Source: CAZZNY01 sp964655935
GTDB lineage: Bacteria; Patescibacteriota; Gracilibacteria; BD1-5; UBA2023
Reading direction: 5' to 3'
Assembly: GCA_964655935.1 (NCBI GenBank)
Contig: CAZZNY010000001.1
Location: 558,001-622,000, forward strand
Length of the DNA: 64,000 bases
Shown: positions 9,515 to 21,178 of the stretch, in pieces
How positions within the stretch are numbered: the first letter of the stretch is position 1
Layout of the letters: every line of letters starts with the position of its first letter
The notes under the pieces: model-generated
What the model was told of the DNA's origin: nothing
Database searches by the model: none
Seen by the model: only the letters and a program-made list of their open reading frames with translations
Translations under genes and position numbers: made by a program

Positions 9515-12500
9515 ATGTCTGAAAAATCAAACACATCTGAAAGTCCTTCAATACAAACAAAAACCCTTGCACCAAGTGATGTTGCAATTTCTTTGCCTGC
9601 GAGAAAAGAATCAGATGAGGATACGGTTGTTACCTTAGCACCAATACCACAAACCCCATGAGAAGATCTCTTGTCGCTTCCTGTTGGAACAAGAGATTTT
9701 TTTCCAGATCTTGGGCTTCTTGTTCCAGCGAAAGTAGCAGGAATAAAAACCTCTAATTTACAATGAGTACTCGATAATCTAAAGATGTATTTCCAATCTC
9801 GAATAGTCGATGAGGCAACTAGAACAATGCCAAAAGGCCATCTCAGTCTTGTTCGAGAAAAAAACATAAAACTCCTAGATGAATTATTAACCATCATCCA
9901 AACACCTGGAATCGACGAAACAGAAAATGAAATAAAATTATCAAGTATCTGCAGCAAATGTCCTTCAATACTCGATGGAATCGAAACATGGCCGAATTCA
10001 GAAAAAATTGCAGCAAGCATAGTATGAAACATTCCCGAACTATTCCCAAAACTTCCAAGCAAGTTAAGGAAAAGTGAACACTATGGAAAACTCTTATTGG
10101 AAAATAATAAAAATCTTTGAGATATTTCATCATTTATACCAGAAGAACTTATCGATATATTCGCAAAAAAATGCGTCAAAAATTCTGCCATAAGTATGCT
10201 TATAGCTGAAGGAAAACTCAGTAAAAATGACAACTTTACTGACAAAGTTTTTTCAATCGCACTCAAAGACAATAATATTGTTATATTGACAGCACTTTCA
10301 AAGCATAAAAAATATCTTCAAAAACTCGAATCAGATGCTAATTATCAAAACTTTGCACTCTCCTTTCTTGATTCTAACCCAAAAGAATTATTGGATGTCA
10401 TCCGAAAGGATTTGAAAAAAAATCCAGCCTTCCTTCTTCTGGTGCTTGAAAGAAACAATCAACTTATTCAGGAATTCGAGGACGATCAAATAAAAATAAT
10501 AGCCCCTGCTATTTCGATTAAATCACTAGAAAATCTTGTTTGGGATAAAAAAAGTTGACGAGAATTTATTAAAACATGTATAAAAAATTGGTGAAAAGAC
10601 AATCGTGCTGTAGAAAAAATTGCCATTATTGCAAAAAATAATCCTGAATACTTTGATGATATTGTATTTCCTGATAAAATATACGATTCCCTCATGGAAA
10701 ATATCGACAACTGGGGAATAATGAAATATGCTAAAAAAAGAAGTGGATTCAGTGCTGATACAAAAAAAGCTGATTTAGATACTGCGAAGAAACTCGTCGA
10801 AAATCCTTTTGCTATAGAAAATGTTAGTACCTATGGAGTACTAATGGAATATATATCTCTTATGAATAGTGAAAATAAAAAAATCTCCGTGGCTCAGATA
10901 GTAAAAGCTGAATCAAGTCAAAAAGATAATAGAATTAAGATAGAATCACCTGAATGGGCTGAAATATATCAATTATGTGTCGAAAATCATCCAGATAACT
11001 TTCAATTCTTAGATTCAAAATATACCAGTGATCCTATATTTATCGAGAAGTGCCTTGATAGCTGCTACAAAAAAGCAGAATCTACTGGTGCTCAATACAA
11101 AAAAGATGACATACATATTCTTCGTTATATACACACAGATTTAAAAAAGAATAATCATAGAAATAATGGTGAATGAACCGATAATGATTCTTTTTTAGTG
11201 AACCTTGCTAAGAAAAAACTCATTAAATCAAAAGATCTCTTCGAAATATGAGCTGATAACAAGACGCTTCGTAATATGATTAAAATACTTCAAAAAAATG
11301 GCGAAAATATTCAAAGTATTGATGAGAAATGAGAAGTTGACATGAGTAAGATAGAGTATTATAGGCAAAATCCCCATCTCCTTGCAGGAATAGATCTTGA
11401 TCCCACTGATCAAGCTCATCGAGCATTTGCAGAAGCCATACTTAAGCTCAGGTGATCGGCAATAACTTTTATGGGAGATATTAAGTGAACTTTTTGGACA
11501 GGAAGAAAACCTTGAATGATTCATGATAAAGACATGGCCATGCTGGCAGTTGAACAAAATGGAGTCGCTCTTCGTTTTCTTCCGTCAGAATTCAGAAAAG
11601 ATGAAAATTTTAATCTTAAGGCAATATCAGAAACAACCGATAAAGTAAAAGATAAAGACTTGGAAGCTTATCAATTTATTGATGAATCTTTCAAAAATAA
11701 TGCTGATTTTCTCGGGAAATTAGTAAAAAGAAATCCGGACACTCTTCAACATGTTTGATATCAATTATTTTTGAATCAAAATAAAAAATGATTTGATAAA
11801 GCTAAAATTTCTTCTATTTTAAATTCCGCTTATGGTAAAATTCGAGATGGAATGAATGGTATCATTTTTTCACATTTTCAAAATAGTGAATTTGTAAAAT
11901 TTGTTGGTGATCATTGCCCGGATATCGAAAAGACTTCTTGATATATTTATGAGAAATGAAAAAGTGAAATAACTGCTGCAATAGATGAGGGGGTTAAGTG
12001 AACTAAATTCAATGTAAAAGAACAAAAAAATGATAGTTCAACCATTGGTTTATTTGTATCAGAATTGAGTGGAAAAATTGATTCTGCAAATGATATTAAA
12101 TCAAAAGATACACTGAAAGACATTTTTAAAAATGAAACTTTTAAAAAGGCACTTGGAGATCTTCTTAATAATCCAAAAGATGTTCCTGTACTTCTGGGTC
12201 AAATTTTTAGAGATGCAATACAGCCACTTCAACCCGAAAAACAAGCGAATCTTAACAAAGATACATTAAAAAGTTGGACGGAATTCATTTTCAATAATTA
12301 TGTAGAATTCGGAAAAAAACTCGTCATACAAACTCAAGAAAAATCTGAAATAAATTTTGGACTTAAAAAACCACCACTCTATAAAAATTGAGTTCTTGAT
12401 ATTAAATTGTTTCTTGAAATTCAATCTCAAAGATGACTCAGTTTGCCTTTAGATAATAACTGACAATTATTCAATACCAAACTTGATACTAAGTTTAATT

Positions 12501-13516
12501 TTTCGATTAATCAGTCCAATAATAATTCACAACCGTTTGCTCCAAATCTTTATAATGCGGCAAGTGCTGAGATGCGAAAAAAAATCTGAATTAGCGAGGA
12601 GACTTATAATTTAGCTCTCCAAGAGCATCTTGGTACGACAATTGGTGGAATGTCATCAATATTTGGAAGTAAAAAAGTAGTGGAAGCTACGGCTGCTGTA
12701 GCACTCGGAACAGCAAAAACATCTGATGTAACCAAGATTATAACGCAAGTCGCGAAAGAAAAATGACTGACTCATCTCGTCAAAGAATATGAGGCTCAGA
12801 CAATCTACTACGTAAAAATCGAAGTAGAACAAGCAAAAAAGCAAGAGCAAAAAACTCAAGAAAAAACTGAGAAACCTATAGAGAAAAAAGTAGAAGAACC
12901 AAAAACAAATCAAGTCGAAGCTCCGATCGGTCAGGTCTCGACATTTTTCTTTCTCATGAAAGCGGATACTCCGATAGCAATCAAAGGAGAGAGTAACGTA
13001 TCAGTAACGCGAACTTCGGAAGGAACCGCTATCGTGCGAGATGAAAAGAGTAAAATGGAAATCAAAACAGATCCAAAGAATATCGAAACCACTCTTAATT
13101 CTCTTAATTTCTTACGAGAGATCGGAGTTGATTTTCTCGGGAAAGAAGCTGGAGAATCTTTTATAGCTGGAATCAATATCCAACGAGGCAGGCATTTTCT
13201 TCCTCCTCTCGATCTCTCTGCAGGACCAACCCTTGAAAATAAACGCTTTATTCTGGGATTTCTCACATCATTATCGAATCCTGAACTTTTCTCGAGAGAA
13301 CAAATAAAAATCTCTGCACTGGAAGAATACTTTCGAGGAATAAACAAAAATCAGAAAAATATATCTTCGGTTTTTGAAAATAAAGTTATTCAAACAGTTC
13401 ATATCGGACCAATCCCACTCTTGGGTTCCGGCCAAGCTCGACCAGATGCTTTCAGGCAAGCTGTCGTCGAGACTTCTGACAAAAAATACGACAAAATACT
13501 CCGTCTCGCAGCATAA
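9515..13516 (+). CDS. Very large Asn/Lys-rich helical protein of unknown function (1333 aa)
   Basis: Appears as many short ORFs under the standard code but is one continuous frame when TGA is Gly; all fragments share the phase of the ATG at 9515. There is no signal peptide or membrane segment, so it is probably cytoplasmic. Much of it is helical repeats with spaced Leu and Asn. The stretch near residue 670 (DKDMAMLAVEQNGVALRFLP) resembles DUF4116-type repeats, a weak visual match. The C-terminal 200 residues, with a Lys/Glu/Gln coiled-coil-like section before them, have more balanced composition. A strong terminator follows. Function is not inferable from what I see. Confidence 0.85.
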
Positions 13517-13556
13517 AATAAACCCCGGGGTCTTTAGAACCCCGGGGTTTATTTTA
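13516..13556. terminator. Bidirectional terminator between convergent genes
   Basis: Arms AAATAAACCCCGGGG and CCCCGGGGTTTATTT are perfect complements flanked by A and T tracts, serving the 1333-aa gene and the convergent minus-strand gene at 13549. Confidence 0.92.
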
Positions 13557-13962
13557 TTATTTTTTTCTCAGGAAACCAACCAAACTCTATTTTTCTACCA
13601 TCTGGAAGAATTCCTTTTATTTTTACACTATATCCGTCTCCAGTAATAAGTCCTATCTGACACCGATCGGTAATCGGTTGAGTCTCAATACTAATTACAT
13701 GAAGATCAGCGAGAGCACTTTTACGTATATTTCAATCCGCATCTTGTACCATCTTTCCTGCCTGATTTTTGATATTAGAAAGAACATCGTTCGATTCTGA
13801 ACGGCTTATTATTAATCGTAATTCATGGACATATTTATTATAGATCGTGCCTCCAGGATCAAGGACATTACGAACAGTCTCATGAACTTGTTTAATCAGT
13901 GGGGCAGAAGTTTTATTTCTAGGAGGGTGAACAAGCTCATCAAGAGCCTTACGGAGATTCAT
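13549..13962 (-). CDS. Small unknown protein (137 aa)
   Basis: Begins MNLRKALDELVHPPRN. The first half is helical; the second half has a beta-rich stretch (about residues 90-130) with GLITGDGYSVKIKG. One TGA is read as Gly joins the two halves (DAD-G-NIRKS). The stop TAA lies within the shared terminator stem. No family recognised, no membrane segment. It is bracketed on both sides by CCCCGGG hairpins, so it is likely a single-gene transcript. Confidence 0.7.
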
Positions 13963-14043
13963 AATTTGATTGTAATTTTTTCGGATAGACTGAATTGTAT
14001 CCTTTTTCCTTTAAAGTCAACAAAAAGAGTTGATGACCGTAAA

Positions 14044-14074
14044 AAACCCCGGGATTCCTAGAATCCCGGGGTTT
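14044..14074. terminator. Terminator downstream of ileS
   Basis: AAACCCCGGGATTC pairs with GAATCCCGGGGTTT across a three-base loop. It ends the leftward ileS transcript; A and T tracts on both sides allow either direction. Confidence 0.85.
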
Positions 14075-14088
14075 AACTAATACACTTT

Positions 14089-17000
14089 TTATCGTTTAAT
14101 CGCGATATTTACCTTTGTCTCTTCGAGATCTACTTCTTTAGTCATCTCAGCACCATCAAGTACATCAACAATCATAGAAAGCGTCTCAGACTCGATATAC
14201 GACTTATGCGCCGAGAGAATCTCGAGTGCTTTTTCTCCAGAAACTGATAACTTGATACGATCAGTTACTTCGAATCCGGCTTCTTTTCGAGCATCTTGGA
14301 TCGCTCGGATGAGATCTCGTGCAAATCCTTCAACTTTCAATTCTTCCGTAATCGCTGTATCCATCATAATAACCATTCAGAAATCTGCCTGGATGTCATA
14401 GTGAGTATCGAGCGCTTCATAGGCTATCTCGAATTCGTGAGGAGCAAGAACGAAGCCGCCAGCCATAATACTTCTATCGGAATTTTCAGTAAAATTTCCA
14501 GATTTTGCTGCGATGATAACCGGCTGCATATCTTTTCCGAGACGGGCTCCGAGTAGCTTCGCATTTGGCTTACAGATCTTTCGTGCGACATTTGACATAT
14601 CAGCGACGCGAACTTCTTTTACATTCACTTCTTCTTTGATGATATCCATAAAATATTCATCGAGTTTTTCTCAGATCGTAAGCAATGCAAGTGGCTGGCG
14701 AACACGAATCTTCTTACTTCCACGAAGTGAAAGTGCGAGATTTACTATCTTCTGAGTGCGATCCATATCAGCTACGAGTTCTTCGGTCGTAGTATCGTGA
14801 GTCACTTCTGGGAAAAGTTCAAGATGAACTGATTCTTTTCCAGTGAGTCCTCGGAAGACTTCTTCCGCGACGAATGGCGTCATAGGAGCCATTACCTTCG
14901 TAACTGCTACGAGAACATAATAGAGTGTCTCATAGGCTGAGCTCTTGTCCGAATCATCTCCGGATTTCCAGAATCTTCGGCGAGATCGTCGGATGTACCA
15001 GTTCGTAAGATTATCGAGGAAACCAAGAATCTCGCGAGTTACTTCATCGAGCTTGTATGCCGCGAATGAAGCATCGACCGAAGCAACGAGTTGTTCGAGT
15101 TTTGCGAGCACCCAGATATCGAGTTGGTTTTCACTCTTTGAGAGAGTTCCGCTTGGCGTGAAATTATCTATATTCGCATACGTCGTGAAGAACGTATAAG
15201 CATTCCAGAGAGGTAAAACAGCTTTCTTAACAGCTTCTTCGACTCCTGCATCTGAGAATTTCAAATCTTCTGCTTTTACTGCACCGGATGAGAGCAGATA
15301 AAAACGCATCGCATCAGCACCATGAAGATCCATGATAATCGTCGGATCCGTGTAATTTCGTTCTGATTTACTCATCTTTCGTCCGTCTTCCGCAAGGAGT
15401 GTTCCATTTACGATAACATTCAGAAATGGAGTGTTATCGAAGAGTGCAGTACCAAGAATAAGAAGTGTATAGAACCAACCACGCGTCTGATCAAGACCCT
15501 CCGCGATGAAGTCAGCTGGGAATTTGTGGTATTCGTTATTCTCGAACGGATAGTGTACGCTCGCATACGGCATCGAACCGGATTCGAACCAGCAGTCGAG
15601 AACTTCAGGAATTCGCTTGAGCGTTTTTCCAGTTTTCGGATCTTTTATGAGAATTCCATCGACGAAATGCTTGTGGAGATCGACTGGATTTTTTGTGTCA
15701 GTGTAGAAATATTTATTATTTTCTTCATACATCTGACCGAAGTCTTTGTTCAGCTCATAAAGTTCTTTGATAGAACCAATGCAATGTTCTGTCTCACCAT
15801 CTTCCGATTTCCAGACTGGGATCGCACTTCCCCAGTAACGATTTCGGGAAAGATTCCAGTCACGCGCTCCTTCGAGCCATTTTCCGAATCGTCCGTCTTT
15901 GATATTTTCCGGCACCCAAAGCGTCTTCTGATTATTTATAACCATTCGATCTTTGATCGCTTCGACATCGAGATACCAAGAAGAGATCGCTCGATAAATG
16001 AGTGGATTCTTACATCGGTAACAGTGTGGATACGAGTGAGTCATCGATGCAAGATGCACGAGGATTTTCTGATCTTTCAGTCGTTTAATAACTGTTTCAT
16101 TAAAATCAAATACATATTGGCCATTATATTCTCCGAGGTGTTCGACGAGTCCACTTCCATCTATCGAGCTTACGAATCCAAGCTTTTCTTTTTTTCCGAT
16201 CTGGAAATCGTCTTCACCGTACGCTGGCGCGATATGAACCACTCCAGTACCACTCTCAGTCGTGACATGGTGACCAAGAATCACGTGATATGCATTTTCA
16301 CCGATTTCATATCCTTTCGGAAGTATTCCCTCTTCATTCATCTTCACAAAATCATCAAACAATGGTTCATACTCGATTCCGACAAGACATTTTCCTGGAT
16401 AGGTATTCATAACCTTGTATCCTTGTTCGTTTTTATAGTACGAAGAAAGTCGTTCTTTCGCGAGAATGTACGTCTCACCACCATCATCAAGAACCTCGAC
16501 ATATTCGATATCAGCACCGACCGCGAGACCAATATTCGCAGGAAGCGTCCAAGGAGTCGTCGTCCATGCAAGAACATATTTGCTCGCCGTATTTTTTACT
16601 TTAAATTTAACAGTTACTGTTTTATCTTGTCGATCTTCATATCCCTGATTCACCTCGAAGTTCGAGAGTGGAGTCGTACATCGGACACAGTATGGGACGA
16701 CTCGATAATCCTCATAGATTAGTCCTTTGTCATAGACAGATTTAAACACCCACCAAACGGATTCCATAAAACTCGCGTCCATGGTTTTGTAATCGTTTTC
16801 CATATCGACCCATCGACCGGTTCGTTCGACGACTTTCTTCCATTCATCGACGTACGTCATTACATTCGCTCGACAAGCTTCATTAAATTCGTAGACACCG
16901 ATCTTATCCTCGATATCTTTCTTTCCAGAGATTCCGAGTTTTTTCTCGACGATGTTCTCGATCGGAAGTCCGTGACAATCCCATCAGAAATTACGATGAA

Positions 17001-17238
17001 CAAGCTTTCCTTTCATCGTCTGATAGCGCGGGATAACATCCTTCAGGATTCCTGCGAGGATATGACCATAATGCGGCGTACCGGTCGCGAAAGGAGGACC
17101 ATCATAGAATCTGAATTCCTCGGCTTCTTTTCGGATTTCAAGAGATTTCTTGAAGGTATCATTTTCTCGCCAGTAAGCAGATATTTCTTTTTCCATCTGA
17201 GGGAAGGACTGGCGTGGATTTGGGGTTTTGAATGGCAT
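14089..17238 (-). CDS. ileS: Isoleucyl-tRNA synthetase
   Basis: Charges tRNA-Ile. 1049 aa, class I. The HIGH-type motif is PHYGHILAG (about residues 55-63) and the KMSKS motif is GRKMSKSERNY (near 620). The zinc/editing region includes LAWTTTPWTLPANIGLAVG, and LDCWFESGSMPYASVHYP lies upstream of KMSKS. The signature WDCHGLPIEN is preceded by TGA read as Gly. Three or more TGA codons are involved, splitting the gene into four apparent ORFs under the standard code. The start gives MPFKTPNPRQSFPQMEK, normal for the family. It lies 25 nt downstream of the 240-aa membrane protein gene and shares its attenuator-like leader. Confidence 0.96.
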
Positions 17239-17263
17239 AAGTTGTTATGTTATTTGATAAAAT

Positions 17264-17986
17264 CTAGTATTTAATAAGTGCTATTTTTATTGCCTCAAAC
17301 CAATCTTTTTTCTCATTGTCGAATCATTTTTTTGCAATATGTAAAATAATTATTCATGTTAAAAATTTTAAAAATTTTCCTCCTACACTCTTTATTAAAA
17401 ATTTTTCTTCTCTTTCTTTAGTAAAAAAACCAATACAAGATATAAACCCCATTCATCGAACAATTGACTCTATAGTTTCTTCTCCTTTATTATGTTCTAT
17501 ATATTTTAAATATTGTTCATATGATTTATTCATAAGAAAGTCGATGTCCTGTTTAATCCAATATTCCCATTCATTCCATAAATTATCAGAAATATATCAA
17601 CCATCATGTAGGTAAAATTCTTCATACCATAAATTAATAAGTGGTTTATAATTTACAAATCAAATCTTTATTTCGTTATCCTCATCTATTAATTGATCAT
17701 AAATAGTGGAAATTATGTTATCATATTTTAAGGTATATTTATCAATAATAGACATCTCTTTATCTCGTTCATATTTTTTATATCCATACCAAAAAACAAT
17801 AATAGCTCACAATGCTGTTGTTAAATATTCAATATTTAACTTTCAGATTCAAAGAAAGCCTTCAGCTAGTAAAATTAGTAAATAAATTATCAAAGTTACA
17901 CAAATTATAGAAAGGTTACTTAAAAAAAATCTTTCTATAATCAATAAAACTTCTTTTTGTTCATTCCACTTAATAAATTTTGGCAT
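17264..17986 (-). CDS. Membrane protein of unknown function in ileS operon (240 aa)
   Basis: Fully broken in the standard code; with TGA as Gly it runs from ATG 17986 to TAG. Two membrane segments near the N-terminus (about residues 22-42 and 50-68) are followed by a cytoplasmic domain rich in Trp and Tyr (NLWYEEFYLHDGG, NEWEYWIKQDIDF). The arrangement resembles DUF4760-like proteins only in outline, so no family is claimed. Very AT-rich codons compared with ileS. It lies between the leader and ileS, so the attenuator should control both. Confidence 0.75.
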
Positions 17987-18004
17987 TACAGAATATTTAG
18001 AAAA

Positions 18005-18300
18005 TTAAAAAAGCCCATAGAAATACTATGCGCTTCGGTCCCTGTAAAGGAAGGTACCACCTAAGGCTGTTACTTGATTTGATTTTAATGACGAAGTGAG
18101 TTCTCCGAGAGATTCTACTTACCAGAATTTGTCATTCCCGCGCAGGCGGGAATCCAGGATAAAAGGATATTCCTTTTAATATGGATCCCGGATATCCGCT
18201 TCGCTTCTTCCGGGATGACGTATTTTAGTTTTCTTTCTCTAGCTTATCTCGTGATAGCGAGACTCAAGCGCTTTTACTCGATGTGAGCGCATTATACGAA
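18005..18300 (-). promoter_or_regulatory. T-box-like leader with terminator upstream of ileS operon
   Basis: On the minus strand the leader ends with an intrinsic terminator (GCGCATAG / CTATGGGC, then TTTTTT) 19 nt before the first gene. Just upstream is AGGTGGTACC, close to the T-box core; UGGU would pair with the ACCA end of an A73 tRNA such as tRNA-Ile. About 240 nt upstream lies a GCGC...AGTAAAAGCGC stem-like region containing CTATCAC, where ATC could be an Ile specifier. A palindromic repeat (about 18131-18221) sits in the middle. The attenuator role is inferred; conservation after the core is imperfect (CTTCC instead of GCG). Confidence 0.5.
18131..18221. repeat. Palindromic repeat inside the ileS leader
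   Basis: GTCATTCCCGCGCAGGCGGGAATCC at one end and TTCTTCCGGGATGACG at the other, with GGATATTCC and ATGGATCCCGGATATCC between. It combines a family D unit and a family B-like unit bounded by GTCAT/ATGAC. Confidence 0.75.
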
Positions 18301-18326
18301 AGTTTTTATATTCGGCAAATTATTCT

Positions 18327-19196
18327 TTATCCTATCTCGGTTCTGCCTTGTAAAATATCCAGATTTTGTTCTATTTTTTGAGGAAAAACATCACCAGGAA
18401 TTGTTAACTTATTTGAAGCTACGGTATTGAGAAACTTTTTTAAATTCTCATATTTTTCATCATCGTTAGCTCATTCGATATTGTCGAGTAAACCACTGTC
18501 ATCGATCAAAAATCGTTGCAGTTTTTTATTCTTTTTCATCTTTTCGATATGTTCATCGGTCAGTTCCCCATCTTTTGCTTCATAGATTTCTTCTTTATGA
18601 AGAAGAAAACGAAGCTGTTGGAGTCGAGCGATCCATTCTGTCGGTAGATTGACGGTATAGAATGGAAGTTTTGTCTGAGCATCAGTTTCTACTTCTCCAT
18701 CGTCCTCGTTCCACGGCTCTATTTTTGTATTTTTAAATATTTGTAACGCTGTATATGGAGGAATAAATTCTCCAGAATTATCGATAAAATGACTTCATTC
18801 ATGAATAATAGTCGTCGTTTTTCTCTCTCTGGTAACAGATTCCGCGAAAGCAATCTCACCAGCGTAGATTTTACCATCATTATTAAGCGGTTCTGCTGTG
18901 ATTCCTGACGGATGATTTCGTGGCATATACCTTCCCATTTGTCGGTCTAATATCCAAGGAACGTATCGAATATTTTTTCATTTTAACAAAATTTGCATTT
19001 CATTTTTTCTTCGATCCCATTCATCTTGTGCTTTGTCTTTGTTTCCTTCGAATTCTTTTACGAGCAACTCAAAATACCGATCGCTCCCCATCCATTCATC
19101 AAACCACATAAATTGTTCTCTCGTGTTTTGTTTGAGAATTTTTAGACTTTTCGGAGAAATTCCTTCATTATTTTTTCGTTGTGAATCTAGGGTCAT
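18327..19196 (-). CDS. Putative zincin-like metallopeptidase with HEGSH motif (289 aa)
   Basis: Joined across three TGA codons from ATG 19196 to TAA. The central TTTIIHEGSHFID (about residue 135) fits HExxH, with the Gly of the motif itself encoded by TGA, and would bind zinc. The N-terminal third is charged and helical (SLKILKQNTREQ, WFDEWMG). No signal peptide or membrane segment is visible, so export is not evident. A third ligand is not obvious; a downstream Glu may serve. I do not recognise the exact family; anthrax-LF-like or similar small zincins are possible. It is divergent from the 599-aa gene. Confidence 0.75.
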
Positions 19197-19377
19197 AATT
19201 TATAGATATGAATTCACTAGATATATTATCATATTGCGCGATATAAAGCAATTTATTAGCATTTTTAGCTTACCACGAAAACAACTCTTTTTCTTGACAA
19301 TTACGCTTTTGGAAATATAAATACAACAAACCTATATAAAAAACATTTTTTACCGAGAAGCAATTTTTAAAAATTCT

Positions 19378-21177
19378 ATGCCCAATCTAAAACTATCACC
19401 CGAATCACTCAAGAAAATGAGTGCCATTGAGGCAAGGAGATATTCTTCCTTAGAGTATTTTTGATGTATCATAAAAGAGGACTCTATAGAATCTTTACGT
19501 TCTTGGCTACGAAATGAGAAAATCAGTTATAATTGAGAAACTTTCTGACCCATCACTCTCGTAGAAGTAGAAAAAAACGAAAACAACCCGAATAAAAACT
19601 CTCTGCGTATCACAAAAAAATGAGGAAATTCCATTCTTATTCCATTCTCAGAAATCCGTCCGGAAAGCAAAAATATCCGAAATCTTCCCGAAGCTCCGAA
19701 AAACTGGATAAAAAATAATCCAGCAAGTTCTTTCTGCGAATTGCCTGCAACATCGACCACAAACAATCAAGAAAGTAAGGCGGTTCAAACTTCGATTCTT
19801 TCTCGTTTTTCTTCGTGGATGAAAGATGCTCTGAAGGATGATCCAAAACCCGCAAAAAATCCTCAAATCAAACAAGATTCATCCGATGATCTTCCGCCTG
19901 AATATAGTATTTTCAATAAAGAATTCTGGCGTAGAACCAAGAAACAACCAGAAACTATTCCCGCTGAACCAGTGATACGGCCGATAACAGAGCCTATTAT
20001 CGAGGAGATACTTCAACCTGAGCAAGAACCAGCTTTAGTACTCGATGAAAAAGATATTCCTGATTTTTCCTTAGAGGAAGCGGATACGAAAGAGATGGAG
20101 ATTGTTTCTCTTGAAGATATTCCGTCAGTTCAGGAATCCTATATTCCCGGAGCGGATGTTCAGGTATGACAGGCGGAGATAATAGAATATCCTTCTTTCC
20201 GAAGAAATCCTCGTTCCTTCTGACAATCACTCTCAAATGGGGTAAAGCATGCAGTCGCCTCCACACTTCTCCTCTCGTCCGTACAAAACGTAAAAAAACA
20301 GGAAAAAATCCAACCAATCGTATCAATTACTACCTCATCGCCAACACCGAAAGAAAAACAAACACCATCCGAGGTTACTCTTGAAGTGCCCATCGTGCCT
20401 CGAACGACGATTTTCGGTATTTGTAAAAGATTAAATCTTCCGAAAGAAGCACATTCCAACTATCAAAAATATTGGCTCGTAAATACGACTGACGGGGAAA
20501 TATTTTCACCAGAAGCCACAAAACTCCCGATCAATGCCACTCTCGTGTACTATACTCATGGTGTTCCTGAGGAATACCAACATGCGAAAAAAATTCAATC
20601 CTGAGATACTGTCTGGAATTATCTCATCTCCATAGGACAGAAAGGGCTTCTCAAAGATAATAAATGGATTAAAAACTGAAGCGTTTCAGTTATCGTTAAG
20701 TGAAAAAAACAAGTCATCAATTCCGAAAAACTTGCGGAAAATCTCCCGGTTGGCGGAATATTTCATTTTTCGTCACCTACTCAGATGGAAAAAGATTCTC
20801 AAAACGCCACTTTTTGATCGGATGAATCTTCAAAAAAAGAAGTAATCTACGACGATTCTCCCATCAGTCAGCTGATCGATAAAGGATTACCAAACAAGGA
20901 TGAAAGCTTGATACAAAAAGTAAATCCAAAAGAAACTCTGGCACAATTATGAGAAATTATTTATCCGGAATCAGGAATTCCTTTCCCGACACTCGCTGGT
21001 GATTTTATTTCACACAGTCAAGTATTTTACAAAAATGAAACAGGTGCTCATGAATGTACTGTCATGGGCCGATCAGCAAATGGATGACTTATTCTTAGGC
21101 TCGATAATCATAATAACGTTCTTTTTGCACTGAAACCGGAATCGGTGAAAAATAACATCATTCTTTCAGATTCTTAA
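19378..21177 (+). CDS. Unknown 599-aa protein with Pro/Glu-rich linker
   Basis: Continuous from ATG 19378 to TAA when TGA is Gly; about a dozen TGA codons. The N-terminal 140 residues are globular, followed by a disordered Pro/Glu/Ser linker (about 145-270), a short hydrophobic patch (VASTLLLSSVQ near 290) and a C-terminal region. Near residue 408, KIQSGDTVWNYLISIGQ is reminiscent of a LysM start (QxGDTVWNI), which would suggest glycan binding, but the match is short and I would not assign it. It ends one base before the convergent HMUDK_hel gene. Function unknown. Confidence 0.75.
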
Positions 21178-21178
21178 A

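Noticed and set aside
15526..16722. Long plus-strand ORF opposite ileS
   Set aside because: Shadow of ileS in another frame with no family-like sequence.
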